A stretch of DNA of 64,000 nt from Corydoras sp. C115 (taxonomy: Eukaryota > Chordata > Actinopteri > Siluriformes > Callichthyidae), in the NCBI GenBank assembly GCA_019802505.1, contig JAFMOC010000002.1, positions 5,068,501-5,132,500 on the forward strand. The letters run 5' to 3'. Made by a program: the position numbers and the translations under genes. How positions within the stretch are numbered: the stretch's first letter is position 1; every line of letters starts with the position of its first letter. Shown here piece after piece: positions 1-12,850 of the stretch. The notes under the pieces are model-generated. The model searched no databases. It saw only the letters and a program-made list of their open reading frames with translations, and had not been told where the DNA came from.

Positions 1-254
1 CAGCTCTTGTTTTCTCGGGTGCAGGTTCCCCACTCACTCCACTGTCCCACCTCACAGCCTTCTGAAGGAAGAGGGATCGCAGGGGATTGGAAATGAACAA
101 AAAACACTTCAGTATGCATCATCATATCTGCTTTACTTTATCACCTGCTAAATGAAACTTCTGAACCAATCATTTCACTATGTTAATCAAATTAATGGAA
201 TATTGTGGGAATTTAATGCCCATATACATATCATTTGATTCAAACATGCTTTAC
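1..254 (-). other. rspo2: rspo2 intron 3 (partial)
   Basis: This is the sequence after the splice donor at 254-253 (minus strand GTAAAG). It is the 5' end of the intron that leads to the thrombospondin-type-1 exon, which lies outside the window. I see no coding or repeat structure in it. Confidence 0.8.
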
Positions 255-398
255 CTCCGCATTCCATGCTATCATCCAGGGGGGCAAAACCCTCCGGACA
301 TTTCTCATAGCAGCGGGTTTTGTGCAAGTAAAATCCAGGCTTGCACTTGGTACAATGCTCTTTGCTGAAACAGGTCTCACAGTTGTCTATCCTGCATC
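255..398 (-). CDS. rspo2: R-spondin 2, second furin-like repeat exon
   Basis: This exon encodes the second furin-like cysteine-rich repeat (FU2) of R-spondin 2, a secreted ligand. R-spondins bridge LGR4/5/6 to ZNRF3/RNF43, stabilise Frizzled and so amplify Wnt signalling; FU2 is the LGR-binding half. The minus-strand reading is RCRIDNCETCFSKEHC, then TKCKPGFYLHK, then CPEGFAPLDDSMEC, which matches vertebrate RSPO2 in cysteine spacing. The acceptor is CTACAG just above 398 and the donor is G|GTAAAG below 255. Length is 144 bp, entering with 2 nt and leaving with 1 nt of split codons; the entering phase matches the exon at 9188-9373. The residue before the second Cys of the CFSK..C motif is His, where human RSPO proteins have Phe, an LGR contact. 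TSP1 and the basic tail are off the window. Confidence 0.95.
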
Positions 399-3300
399 CT
401 GTAGAAGGACGAGATAAACAATCTAGTGAGTAGAACTGAAGGTTATCAGAAAGTTTAAAACCATGAATTTCATGGTCTTAAATGTCCCTAAAGATTCACA
501 GAGCACCATATTTTACAAATACATTTTTGGCAAGGGTATGTGTCAGTCCGTGTGTGTGTATACATGACTGAGTATTTGAGGAATTAATCTTTCTTTGCTG
601 GGATGTTGTCCATGATAACCTCATTATGACCCCATTTAGGAGGCGAGGAGCAACAGCATACAAGCGGGAGATCTATTTTTCTTTTTTTACCATGTATTTG
701 AAACCACGGCTTATGTTCTGTACTCTACAAGTTGTTTTATTGATTTTGTATCTGACTTGTGTCAATTCTTCTGGAAATAATTATTTTTGTATTGCACATG
801 GCATAGCATGGTGGGTGCAAACTGTATTTACTGGCACAGGGATTGACACTGTACTAAATTTGCCCTGGTTAACCCAAACCCCTGGGGGGATGGCTCATGG
901 TCTCATGGCATCATGATGATGCAGCAGACAACAGAAAGAAGATGCTGAGTTTAGTTCTTTAGGTGAGCAGATAAGGAATTTGACGTGTAAACTTTTTTTT
1001 TAAGAGCTCGGGTTTTTAATACAGTTTAACTTGCCAAACTTTTGTTTGTGTTACTGTCCTAAGTTATTTTGCACACAGGGAGTATTGGGTTTGCTCCAGT
1101 ACTCTCTGACTTGTTTTTCATTCAAATTTTTATCAATACCATAACATATTTGCAGTTATATATACTTATATGGTAATTAGCTTTGATCATGTATTTTATT
1201 AAATTTCCTGAGTGTGTGTGTATAGAGTATATATAGAATGCTTGCCACGTACAATGCTTTAGAAGTTTTGTTCAAATAATGAACTCTTATACATATGAGA
1301 TGTCTCATGCTGTTTAAACTTGTATATTACTATTTAAACAGGTGAACCTGGTACCCACAATTGTATGAATTTCTCTCAAGGATGTAACAGACTTGTTAAG
1401 GTCCACAATAAAATCAACAAAAGAGTCTGCTTCTGAAATAGTCATGAAATTCAGCCTGGTGGAGGATGCCACAGCCACCAACAGTGAACAAAAGCATTTA
1501 ACAATAATTTAATAGCTTAGAATATTTTCAGATTTTGCTTTGGGTCCTTATTTCTCTGGATCTTTGGGGACACAAGTCTTGGAACACCTGACTTTTAGAT
1601 TAACATACATATTTTCTTAGTCCATGCTGCACATAATAAAGACATGAAATAGTTGAGGGTGTGTTACTGGTTTAGGCAAAATGTGTTTATTATTATGAAT
1701 TGGCTCAAGACCTCATAAAGAAGTGCAGAAAACCAAGGTCATTGCAAGAGCTTTCTGTACAACAGTTGATGCCATGCCGCTGTCACAGTTTTCATGGCTT
1801 GCTGAAGAGAAGCTACAATGAATGATGGAGTGTCAGTCTGTCACTTGCTAGTGCGAACTCGGGGTAAGGATCTGAACAGTTTCCCAACAGCGCACAATGA
1901 CTTTAATGTGATAAAGACATGGATAAGCATTTTTAAATAATTCACATAGCTCCAATACAGGGCGTGATTGTAGATTATGCAGTCACTGTAAATTAATCCC
2001 CCTCATATCTGACTCCAACATGCTGTCTTCGCACCATCTCAACACCAGACACCACAGCAGCACCACGCTGTTTGATAAACATGTGCTTTAGCTGGTCGAG
2101 TTACAAGGAGCTGTGGGGATCTTGGCATGCAGAAAAAGGCCACACAAGGGGACGCGATGTGCTTCTGTTGCCAGAGTAATGAGAGCTCAAAGCAGTTCAA
2201 TGTCGCTACACGTCCAGCGCATGACAGCAACCAACAGCTAATAATTCTACTCCGTCACTGGAAAGCCCTCCGTCTATTAAACACTGGGCCTGGGAGAGCC
2301 TGTCAGCGCCTGATCACATCTTCTCTTCACAAGACAAGTGGACAAAAAGAGAAAGAAAATTACTAAAATGTGAAGTGAAGCTACATCTGATAACAGTGAC
2401 GTGGAGTCATTTGTAAACAGCATGGCAGATCATGAAATAAATTCCATGTATGCTGACGATGTCAGTTTTAGGCTTTTATTGGTATTTACAGCTTTACTTC
2501 ATCTCCAGCAAACACAGGCCAATAATATTAGATAAGAGAATGAGCAGAGCCAGCTCAGTTAGGAATAAGTAAAATTATACATACAAGAAATGTTTACTAG
2601 TACTTTCTGGCAAATCCAATTCAAGTCTCAAAACTTATAAAAGCTAGTTTAGTTTCAAAACTCTTTTGAGATGGTTTATTGACTGCTACATACCATCCAA
2701 AATGATTAAAACACAGTATCTCTATACCTTGTAAGTTCAAAGGTAAATTATCTTTTCACCTTTATGATATGGCACAGAGATTCAATATTGATTAAGTTGA
2801 TGGCTATTGAAGGCTATATTATTTTTTTAGATTATCATTGCATTTTTCATTCTTTCCAGCAGTATTTGTTAGGCTGGAAGGGTGCCACAGCTTGTTCAAC
2901 AGTTAGTTTATCACAGGGCATTGTACGTAGTATCTCCAATTACATCTTTCACAAGTCCCATATGATGGGTGCTGGATCCTCACTAACTTAACTGGGTCAG
3001 ACCAATCCAAAATTCAAATTTATAGTTGGTTACATGACCTTTGTGGAGAAACAGGTTATTTATATATTTATTTAAATATTTTATTTTAATTACTCAATCA
3101 TAGTGTCTGTTTGGTCTTTCTCTCCTTCTCTATCTTTCTCAAATACTGCATTATAAAAATAAACAAAACAGGTTAAAAAAATTATTAATTAATCAATTAA
3201 ATTTTTTATGAGTTGCCTTAAAATGGATTTGGGAGGCTGTTTAGAGTTGTAATAATGTTAATAACTGTTAATTAAAATGTTTACATTTTTTTTGTTTTGT

Positions 3301-4922
3301 TTTTTTGCGTGTGAATGTTACACTAAGCAGTATTTATTTTAGAAAAAGACATTATTTAAATATAACATTAAAGCATATTCTGTCAGGTACATATGATCAA
3401 GTGGTACATATACTGCAAAATTTATAGTCCTTACACTGGACCTACACTGTGTATGTAACTGTAAAAAAACAAGTTGACTATAAACCTGCACGTTCAGTTA
3501 AAGATAAAAAAGCAGAGGTTACAGCTGGCTGGACATCCTGCAGAGCTTTTAGTGGATGCTAGTGGTGCAGCAGGGATGTCCGCCCTTAACCAGCCTCTAA
3601 CCACTGTGCCGAGGTGGAGGAAAATCCAGCCACATTTTTCCATTTTTCCTTCAGCAGGCCCAGCGGAGGGAGTCTGCCTGTTCTGACCCTGAAGAAATAT
3701 CACACAGACATCTTGCTCACACCCAGCCATGTCATCGAGCAATGCTGGAGGGTGAGCCAAGCCTTTTGTGGTTTTCCTGGGGCTCTCGCAGGGACACTGC
3801 TAACAGCTGCACCATTCAACCAAATGCAGGCCTATTGGCATTACCATACCTCACCAAGATGTATGAAGGACACAAGAAATGACAAGCATTCCAACACTCC
3901 TGGTTTATGTTTCATCTTCAAAAATGATGCTGTCCTTCTGCTGCTGATGCCAAAATGCATCAAATCCAGCCAGCAGAGCTATGTACGAGCATGTCAGATA
4001 ATCTTGCTGATCTGCAAAGTACTGTGAATCCATTTAACATTGCTTATGCATGGGGCTGCTAACAGATGAGGGACAGATGACTCTTGCTGTCTGGACCAGT
4101 CTGCATTATGTGCACGAAGGCCAAAGGAAAGGTCCTACATAACGTCACTGCAAACGGAACAGCCCATTCATAACCAAAGGATTTAAAACTGTGCCAGTTT
4201 TAGTTTGCTGGGTTCTGTACTTATGGTTTTTCAGTACAATTCTGGGCACTGGGGATTTTCGTTTAGGGGCAGCCAAAAATGTGCAAGTGCAGAGGCTTAA
4301 AACAGGGTTATGGTTGACAGACCTGGCTCACATGATTTCTTTCCCAATGTGGCAAAAATGATCACTTACAGTAGATCTATACAATACTTCTGCACTATTG
4401 CATATATCATTAGGACTGCAGCTTTAAAATGGTATACAAATAAGCCAAATTAAGAAACTCTCATAGAATATTATATAAAATGCATAGTATTCACATTGTG
4501 CTGAAACCTGTTTTTAAAAGCAGTTGTGTTTAAACATCCCCTCTAATTAAAAGCTTATTTATTTTAGTCACACCCGTTAATCAGATTAAATACTGGCCCT
4601 GTCCTAGGATTCTCATGCTCCTAGTTTACCATGAGTTATAAATGAAACCACAACAACTAAGGGAATGTTTTGTTTCAGTTTCAATTTCAATTTAATAGTT
4701 ATTAATGTTTAAGTAAAAGTGCAATAAGAATTGATTTACATAGAACTTTTACATTTAACCAAGGAATAGGGAATAGGACTAGACTCAGAGGCCATATGCA
4801 GCTTTTCTGTCCCTCTTATTGCCTGGCATCATCAATCAATATGGAAAGTAATCATGATTTTTTTTTTTTTTTACATATCATTGTTGTAGGCCTCCAATCA
4901 TACTTATGCATACATTATGCTA

Positions 4923-5109
<187 letters not shown>

Positions 5110-7224
5110 AGTTAGTGATGTTGATTATGCTAATTAACACTAAAAATCTGTGCTTTCTACAGTTGAAAAACTCATATACTCATATATTCAAAAAGACGAA
5201 AGTGAAAGAAGATGAAAAAGATGAAAGAAGAAAAAAGTTTTTTTAAATATGATATATAAAGAAAGTCATTAACATACCTTTTAATTTACATAATCCCTAT
5301 ATCCTGCAGCTAGAGTGTGTATTAGTAAGTATCATCCAGTGAAGAGTACACCTGTATATTCCACTGTGCAATTTCTTGTGATTTTTGTTTGTCCGGCAAG
5401 AATTTCAAACTTTGTAAACTGTACCCTTGCATAACATTTTTCTACTTTAATGAAACATTTGAACAACTTACAACTCCTGAGAGAGGGTTATCAACCGAGT
5501 GTGAATCTGCTTTTGTTTTTTTTTTCAAATAAAATCTGTGAGGTATTTTATCTGATGTAACTTCTCTAGACAACCCTGCACCTAATAATAAACAGCTGTG
5601 TGTGCTGTTATTTTATTTAAACCAAAAGTCTTGTGACTGGTTACAGATCAGCAACAAATCTTGTAATGATTCCTGTGCACCATTTTCAAAATCACTTCCA
5701 GTTAGCCCCAATTAGCTTCTGCATTAGTCCTGATAGAACATCCCATTAGGCCTGAGCACTACCATCAGCTTAGCTGAGATGACAGAAAGAGCACATTTAA
5801 AGAGGAGGGTCAAATGTGAAGCCGGATTAAAAAATCACAGCCTGAAAGTAGCATGACATCAAAGCAGGCTCTACCATTAGAGCTACTGGTACGTGATAAT
5901 ACAAGAATTTCTTTGAGAGAAGTTCTTAAACAGAAACCAGGTTATCACACGGGCATTTTTTATTTCAACTCAGTCTCTCAGCTTTTACTTACAGGCTTAA
6001 GAATGACAGCAGCATCAACAAAGAAGATATTTCTGAATAATTAGAATATTTAAGGATCAAAATAATTAAATGTGTGCATTCAGATTTATCAGTATTTCAT
6101 CAGAGTTACAATCTTCATACTATTTTAAAGTGAATAAGTGGTCAGAAGAATTAGAGTCAAGGCTTTGTTTGGGACAGTCCAGTTCATCCACACTAAACAA
6201 ATTAAGTCTTCACACGCCTTGCCCTGTCTACATTTGTGCACTGTCACCCTGGAATAGGAAAGAACTCCCTAAGTTGTTTCCATAAAGTTGGAAGTATACT
6301 ATGTGGAAATATGTGGAAATGGGACTAAATTGAACACTTGAATTCAGTGATCAAAAGGTGTATTCCAATACTTTTTGTTCATATATAGCATTAAGACACT
6401 AAGCAGTTATTTCATGTCTTTATTTAATAATTTAAAATTTTTTCTATCTATCTGACAAGTGCAGATGTCTCAAATTTTGAGATGTTTCAAACATTGTTTA
6501 TTAAAGTAGATCTACTTTTTTCAAAATAAGAAATCCTCAAAACTTTTTAATTCATGCTTTTAATAAATAATATTTTACCTTCTGTTAATACAATTGTTAT
6601 AAAACAGGATTAAAATATTATTAGTATATTAGACTATTACTTTACTTTACTATTAGACTTTACTATTATAATGATTAGATTAAATAGTATATTAGCTAAA
6701 TACTGTTTGATGAAGTCATTTTAAACACTTGAATACAATGTTACTTGTTTCAACTACTCCTGTATGCATTGTAGGGGAAATTTGCATTGTTAAAACATCA
6801 TCAAAGATAGTAAAAGATGCATAAATAAACATTTTTACAGAACAAAAATAATTTAAATATGAAGTAAAGCAAAAACAAATTTTAAATTCACAATTTTTAC
6901 AGAAAACCGAGAGAAAACATATATAGCAGTTTTATATTTTGTAAGTTTTCTATTAATTTAATTATTGAACTTTTCTATTTTAAATTATGAGATTATTGAA
7001 TTATTACACATGTATTTTAAAAAATGTAAGCTAGAGTTTTATATAGGCAAAGCATACAAACTTCAGAAAACTTTGTTTACACCAGCTGATTGAACCCTGG
7101 ATCTTTTTGATATTTAGGCAAAAGAGCATGCCTACATTATTAGAGTTGGAAGTCCTGTCAATGAGAGAATACAAGAAATGATTACAGTGTCTGCATCAGA
7201 AAACTTTATTCTAGGTGATGTTAC

Positions 7225-7890
7225 ATTTGTACATAGGACCCATTGTTCGAAAGGTGCTTCTGAACTCTCTCGTCCATTGAATTTGTCAGGTTTTGGATGC
7301 TATCTGCTTCAATTGTTTTGCATGAGGACAGAATACCCTCCCAGAGCTGTTACTTGTGTGATGTGAACTGCCTCCGTCATCATAGACACTCCTTTTGATG
7401 ATGCTCCAGAGGTTCTCAATGGGGTTGAGGTCAGGGGAGCATGGGGGCCACACCATAAGTTTGTCCCCTTTTATGCCCATAGCAGCCAGAGATGCATATG
7501 TGTTCTTTGAAGCATGAGACGGTGCATTATCATGCATAAAAATGATCTTGCTGCGGAATGCACGGTTCTTCTTGAATCGTGGCAGGAAGTGCTGTTTCAG
7601 AAACTCCACATACATTATGGAGGTCATCTTTACCCCTTCAGGGATCCTAAAGGGGCCGACAATCTCTCTCCCCATGATTCCAGCCCAAAACATTCAACTC
7701 CACCTCATTGTTGGCGCCGTAGCCTTGTTTGCATGGGGTTTCCATCAACCAGCCGTCCTCCACTCAATCCATCTGCACCATCAAACATTGCACGGCACTC
7801 ATCGGTGAACAAAGCAATTTTGAAGTCAGTCTTCATGTATTGTTTGGCCCACTGGAGCCATTTCTGCTTGTGTACAGTGGATAGAGGAGG
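7225..7890 (-). pseudogene. Tc1/mariner transposase, catalytic part (broken)
   Basis: This is the DDE catalytic region of the same element. The first Asp lies in FTDECRAMFDG (about 7.8 kb). An in-frame stop and frame change occur near 7.70 kb, just before MFWAGIMGRE. The second Asp and the Glu lie in HDNAPSH and NPIENLW. A further frameshift near 7.36 kb and a TAA close by separate the body from the C-terminal end, which continues as QLWEGILSSCK and ends in SYVQM plus stop near 7.23 kb. At least three lesions mean no functional protein can be made. Confidence 0.85.
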
Positions 7891-8232
7891 TCAACAGGAT
7901 GGCTTACGCACAACTTCAAACCTCTGAAGGACCCTGCATCTTGTTGTTTGGGTGATGTTAGAGGCACGGGCAGCTTCAAAAACTTGTCTGCTGCTATGAA
8001 GAGGCATTTTTGCAGCTGCTCTTTTAACCTGACATAATTGCCTGTTGGAAAGAGTCCTCAATTTTCCCTTATCAGCACGCACACGTGTGTGCTCTGAATC
8101 AGCTACATACTTCTTGATTGTGCAATGATCACGGTGAAGTGTCTTGGCAATGTTGATTGTAGTCATGCCTTGACCTAAACATTCCACAATTTGTTGCTTC
8201 TCAGCAGCCGGCACATCCTTTTTCTTTCCCAT
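7891..8232 (-). pseudogene. Tc1/mariner transposase, N-terminal DNA-binding part
   Basis: This is the N-terminal 113 codons of the transposase, starting MGKKKDVPAAEKQQ. It has helix-turn-helix character: QQIVECLGQGMTTINIAKTL, then DHCTIKKYVADSEH, as in paired-like Tc1 DNA-binding domains. The frame ends prematurely at about 7891 where the linker to the catalytic domain should begin. The continuation is found in another frame, so the gene is broken by a frameshift or small deletion. Confidence 0.88.
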
Positions 8233-9187
8233 TTTGGCTGAAAATGTAGGCTGCTCAATAATGTTGGACAGCCTTCTTAAGTAGACTTGATTTAATTGAA
8301 CACACCTGCCAAACTAATTAGCACAGGTGTCTGCAATTGCTTTCAGTGATATAAAGAGCCCTGACACACATCATCATCAATGAGTTTAACTGACAAACAA
8401 ATTTTTTTTTTACCTTCACTCCAAAACACTTTTTGCATAATAATTTGGAACACAGTGTAGCAACATACTTTGCATCTACTAAAATCCTATTGTTGGTCTG
8501 ATGTTTAACAAACAGTAATACATGGCTATTTAGCAGATTTGTTGCTGTGGGGAATGTGTCAAGGATGGTAAATGTAAAGACATAAGCAAACCAGTAAGCA
8601 AAAGTACTAGAACAGTTCATGCTATGGGTACACACCAATGTTCCCTTCAAATTGCACAGTGGTTAACTTTTAATGGAAAAATGACTGCCCATGCAAAAAC
8701 TGGATTAATGCACATGGACAGACGGAATAAATTTTTTTAAAAATGTATTTATACACATGATTGCACTACCCAAATGTAGATTTTCAGAAACCTCAGTACT
8801 GTAATTATTAACATTCTTTATATGGTGCCAATATCAATTGAAAAAGTGTGATCAGGCAGGGATTACACACATCTTAACATTTCTCTTGATTTCTAAAGGT
8901 TATTTTAAGTTGATATTTTAATGCAAATCCCTATTTTGTGTTTGGGTGCATTTGGCTTAAAAAAAAAAAAAAAAGAAATATACATGAATAACAATTTGTA
9001 GTGGATAGCTGAAAGGAATAAAACCTGTAAGTATGCTAACTAAATTATAAAATAAGACTTCAGAAAAATACTTATTGCATTAAATAGTGGAATGATTTAT
9101 CAGTAAACTGATTGTATAATTGGTTATATTCATATATTTTATATTTATAAAATTTTAAATCTAATACTGTAAGATATTAGTTCTTAC

Positions 9188-9373
9188 TTGAGCACATGTT
9201 GATCTCTGGCCCACGGGTATCATAGTAGCCTGAGGGACATACGTGGAGGCACTCCCCATACTGCCTCATCCTCTCCCTCCTCAGGAACAAGAAAAGCTTA
9301 GGCTGGCATGTCATACACCCATTGTCCTTCGAACACACTGAGCAGCCTTTGCAGATTGGGTAAACATAGCTAG
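9188..9373 (-). CDS. rspo2: R-spondin 2, first furin-like repeat exon
   Basis: This exon encodes the first furin-like repeat (FU1), the half of R-spondin that binds the ZNRF3/RNF43 E3 ligases. The minus-strand reading begins (A)SYVYPICKGCSVCSKDNGC and continues through a hydrophobic/basic loop with RRERMRQYGEC to CPSGYY; all eight expected cysteines are present. The Arg and Gln of the MRQ motif, known ligase contacts in human RSPO proteins, are conserved. The residue before that motif is Arg where human RSPO2 has Gly, and the start is one residue shorter than human. Acceptor TTTCAG is just above 9373 and donor A|GTAAG below 9188. Phases fit both neighbours: the split Ala codon with the signal exon and the split Arg codon with 255-398. 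Confidence 0.96.
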
Positions 9374-10190
9374 CTGAAACATAAGAGATAACGAAACCAT
9401 TAAGCAGAACCACACAGCTTTAGTTTCTCTTCAGAACTGCCACATACAGTCAAACAACTAACAGCATTAAATATTTAAGGCCTTGATGTGCCAGTGGAAA
9501 TCAAATGCAGAATCAGTCCTGTTAGGACCTTGTTATACTTTCTTAAATATTTGAATGTGATGATCCAGGACACTTTTGACATGCACTTATACAATATATA
9601 CTATATACAAGAATCCATTATGAGGATATGTTACACACATGCTCAGTAGATGCTTACCTTTGTCTAAAGACTAGGCTAACTACTGTACATATGAAAAAAA
9701 TATATGATTTAACAAGTACGGATGTAATTAGTGAGAATATCTTCAATAGCCCATCTTTTAGTACCTTTGTACCATTCTGGCTTTACAGGTATACACAGTA
9801 ATGCATGTTTTGTTCATGCTTGCATATTTTAAAATTATTAACAGGCCTTTCATTTTAAGATGCATAACATTTATTAATATTATGCTTGCCTTTCATATGA
9901 CTTCGTAGAGTTTTTAAGCTCATTAAACTGAGGGCTGGATGGAGTGTGGACGAAATTATGATGTTTTTAAAAAATGAAGTAGACATCCAAGAGATTATCT
10001 GGATGTACTGGTAAAAATTTTTACATACACACTTATATTTTAAATAGTATACCTATGAAAAAATATGAGCGAAGGTCGTTGGGAAGTTATAAAATGCGTG
10101 TTTCATAAAAGCTAAGAAGAAAATGGCTAAACATCCAGGAAAAATCTTTGAGAATTGCCTCAAAGTTAAAAGCGCTTGAAAATTCAAAAG

Positions 10191-10517
10191 CGGCACGGTG
10201 GCTTACTGGTTAGCATGTTCGTCTCTCAGCACTAGGGATTCCCGGTTCGAATCCCCATCTGGGTGGAGTTTCCATGTTCTCCCCGTGTCTGCGTGGGTTT
10301 CCTCCGGGTTCTCCGGTTTCCTCCCACAGTCGAAAAACATGGATCAAGTCAATTGAATTCTCAAAAATTGCCCAATATAGAGTGTGTCTTTGTGAGTGAG
10401 TGTGTGCCCAGCGATGGATTGGCGCCCTGTCCTGGGTTCTCCCCTGGATGGGCATGGGGAACCCCACCACGAGCCTAATAGGATAGGATAAAGTGGGAGA
10501 TAATGAATGAATGAATG
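10191..10517 (+). repeat. tRNA-derived SINE with 11-bp target-site duplication
   Basis: The head resembles a tRNA gene: a box A-like GTGGCTTACTGGTTAGC, and a box B GGTTCGAATCC at about 10243. A conserved body follows (GGAGTTTCCATGTTCTCC, TCCTCCCACAGTC), and the 3' tail is (AATG)n. AAATTCAAAAG occurs at 10180-10190 and again at 10518-10528, a perfect target-site duplication. The body resembles the DANA/HE1 SINE group of fishes. The two open frames here are translations of the SINE. Confidence 0.93.
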
Positions 10518-11351
10518 AAATTCAAAAGTTGATTAATAGCAAAAAGACTAAAATGATATGCATTTGGTGGGGTTATCATCCTGAAAAATAGTGTTATCAG
10601 GATAAATAAAAGCAAAAGCTAAATATAAATGAAAAGAGTATTAAATTACTTTTCTTTATGTTTGTGTTTGTGTGAATTTGAAGTTTACACAGAGTTAATA
10701 CAGCATCCGTAACCAAGGGAGGATTGCAAAAAAAAACTAAGTCAGCACAAGTGTGGCTGAAGAACACATTCTGTCTGATTTACTGGTGCTTAAGCTGTAG
10801 GAGGTGGCCAGTTTTGGGGCGTGATGTTTCCGTAAATCAGATTCGTGGACTGAGAGTGGTCGCCACAACCTGGTTTTCCCAGGAACTAGGCTAAAGGGAT
10901 GATTTTTATCAATGGTCTGTGGTTTAAGAATCTAGCACACATCAGTTTTTACGGCTTATAAGATCCTTGTTGTAATCTCAAACAGAAACCATTTTCAGCT
11001 CAAATCAAAAGATTTATATTCCAAACTGATTTATATGGTGGTGTTAAAGAAATTAAGATATTGACATTAATTCTAAAACAGCTGTATATTTTGCATTTAA
11101 AGCATTTGACAGAAACCTTTATTCGAGTTGCAGGGCATTTAAACAACATTGGATTATCCAGGCTGAAAAATAAACACATAACCTGCAGTTTGATAGTCCT
11201 GTAGCTTAACCATCACTGACTCTACCTCTAATGGAAGTGGAGATGATAAAGCAACTGTGTATCAGTGTCAGTGTATTTAGAATTAGATTTAATATTAAAG
11301 TGGGGACAAAGTTTTGAGGGTGTAGTGTACAGTTGTTGTTTAAATAAAATG

Positions 11352-11405
11352 TGTTTTTACTGTGATGAGCAGCTCAACTGTTTTTACTGTGATGAGCAGC
11401 TCAAC
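11352..11405. repeat. exact 27-bp tandem duplication
   Basis: Two adjacent identical 27-bp units (11352-11378 and 11379-11405) begin TGTTTTTACTGTGATGAGC, followed by a partial third start. A short plus-strand open frame runs through and reads CFYCDEQLN twice, but it has no other coding support. Confidence 0.93.
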
Positions 11406-12850
11406 TGTAACTGTAAGCTTTGTGGACTGTGCACACTTTTCCGAGTCTGACAGTTACAGATGATAAGCCCAGTAACCAACCAGGATAAATAAGGTTAATT
11501 TAATTTAATAGTCAGCGTAATTTGATTCAGCACTTCACTTCAATTAATGACTTTACAGATTCTTTGTGAAATATAAGTCAATCTCAGCTTACATTCGTGC
11601 CAGATCTCGGTTTCATCTCTTGTTTCTGTTTAGGGGTGTAAAGCATATATAAATGGAATAAAAAAAAACATGGTGTGTGCTTCCTGTCAGGCCTACAATG
11701 AACTAATTCATGCTAAAATAAACATGCCATTACCTTCTATTATCATATTCTTTATCAATTTTATTTCTTTACTTGCCTTGTATTAAGTTGTACTTTAGAT
11801 ACACCTCATAAATGAAGCACTGTCTTATTGTACTTTAGATAATGAAATGCTTTGTAAACAGTAATCCTGAATGATTTTAATGCAGAAGAAATGCAAAGTC
11901 AGCACATCTATCCACTGAGTACATACACATGTATACAGTTCTGACATGTTTATACCTCCCTGACGAACCTTCTTTCCTCAGTCTAAGCTGATAACTACTG
12001 TAGCATGGAGGGCTGAGAAAATCAGGTTTAACATCTCAAGACCCATTTAGATTTTTTTCAAGCATCAAGCTTCTGGGTGGTATTGCCCTCTCCAACAAAC
12101 TTCCACCACCACCTTTAATTTCATCATTCAGTCAACCATTTTAAAATGTCATTAGCAGTTAGTAAATAATTGGCAGGACGTTGAGCAATACTCTGCATTA
12201 ACATTGCTTTATCGACACTCATTATTTGCTGTTTGACTTATTATGCTTGTTTTGCTTGTCGCTCCTTGCACAACCTCCTGCTGTGGCCTGTGCCAGGACT
12301 ATGTACAGTAGACGGCGTGTTCTTCACAAACAGTCCTATTACACACGGAAAACTGGAAAGTGCAGGCCCAGCTGATGCCTGAGGAGATTTAGCTTTCTGC
12401 GTGATGAGAGTTTGGATGGCGGTCCCGTCTACGCTGCAGTTCAAACCACAGGTATGTCAAATAGGAGGGTGAGACTTGGGGCGTTTCGAGCTGTGCTGTC
12501 CAACGGCTCTCCTACAGGACCCACGTTTTATGGAAATTTTTTTCACCACCGTCTGATTTATACCTGAGGCTTTGAGAGCTGTGGTTGGAGTCTCTTATCC
12601 CGCAGAATACTTTCAGCAGTTGCTCAAAGGGATCTCATTCAAGCTTTAAAACAGAATGTATAACCAGCTTCCGATATTGCTTCAGTACTTTTACATTAAA
12701 AGCAGACACAGCAGCTGGTATAATGCCTAATTCATACACGGTTCTTCCTGCTCTTGCTTAACATCAACCTCTCAACCTGCCTATTTTCAATCACAGATTC
12801 ATTGCTTGCTGTAATTTTATAACTACCATTTTCTACATTAGGATTTATAT

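Larger units (their letters stand above)
7185..8457 (-). mobile_element. degraded Tc1/mariner (DD37E-type) transposon
   Basis: The minus strand carries a broken transposase of the Tc1/mariner superfamily. The right end at about 8432-8457 reads, on the minus strand, GTGTTCCAAATTATTATGCA, the terminal repeat common to a family of fish elements, and is followed by TA. The left end (CAGTGTCTGCA after TA near 7183) is poor and partly deleted, so that border is approximate. The catalytic domain shows DNAPSH and SPDLNPIENLW, with 37 residues between the second Asp and the Glu. This puts it in the DD37E group and not among classical DD34E Tc1 elements. It is inactive because several breaks interrupt the frame. 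It sits inside rspo2 intron 2. Confidence 0.88.

Noticed and set aside
3494..4027. Overlapping 88- and 137-codon frames on opposite strands
   Set aside because: No motif, no splice support and no repeat signature. Mirror-open frames of this kind are common by chance.
10195..10265. tRNA gene suggested by A and B boxes
   Set aside because: The boxes belong to the SINE head. There is no proper acceptor stem or anticodon arm, and the SINE body follows directly.
10210..10478. Open frames with PRWGFEPGIPSAERRTC, also at 13.9, 32.5 and 39.4 kb
   Set aside because: The same peptide appears at each SINE copy, so it is the translation of the repeat and not a gene family.
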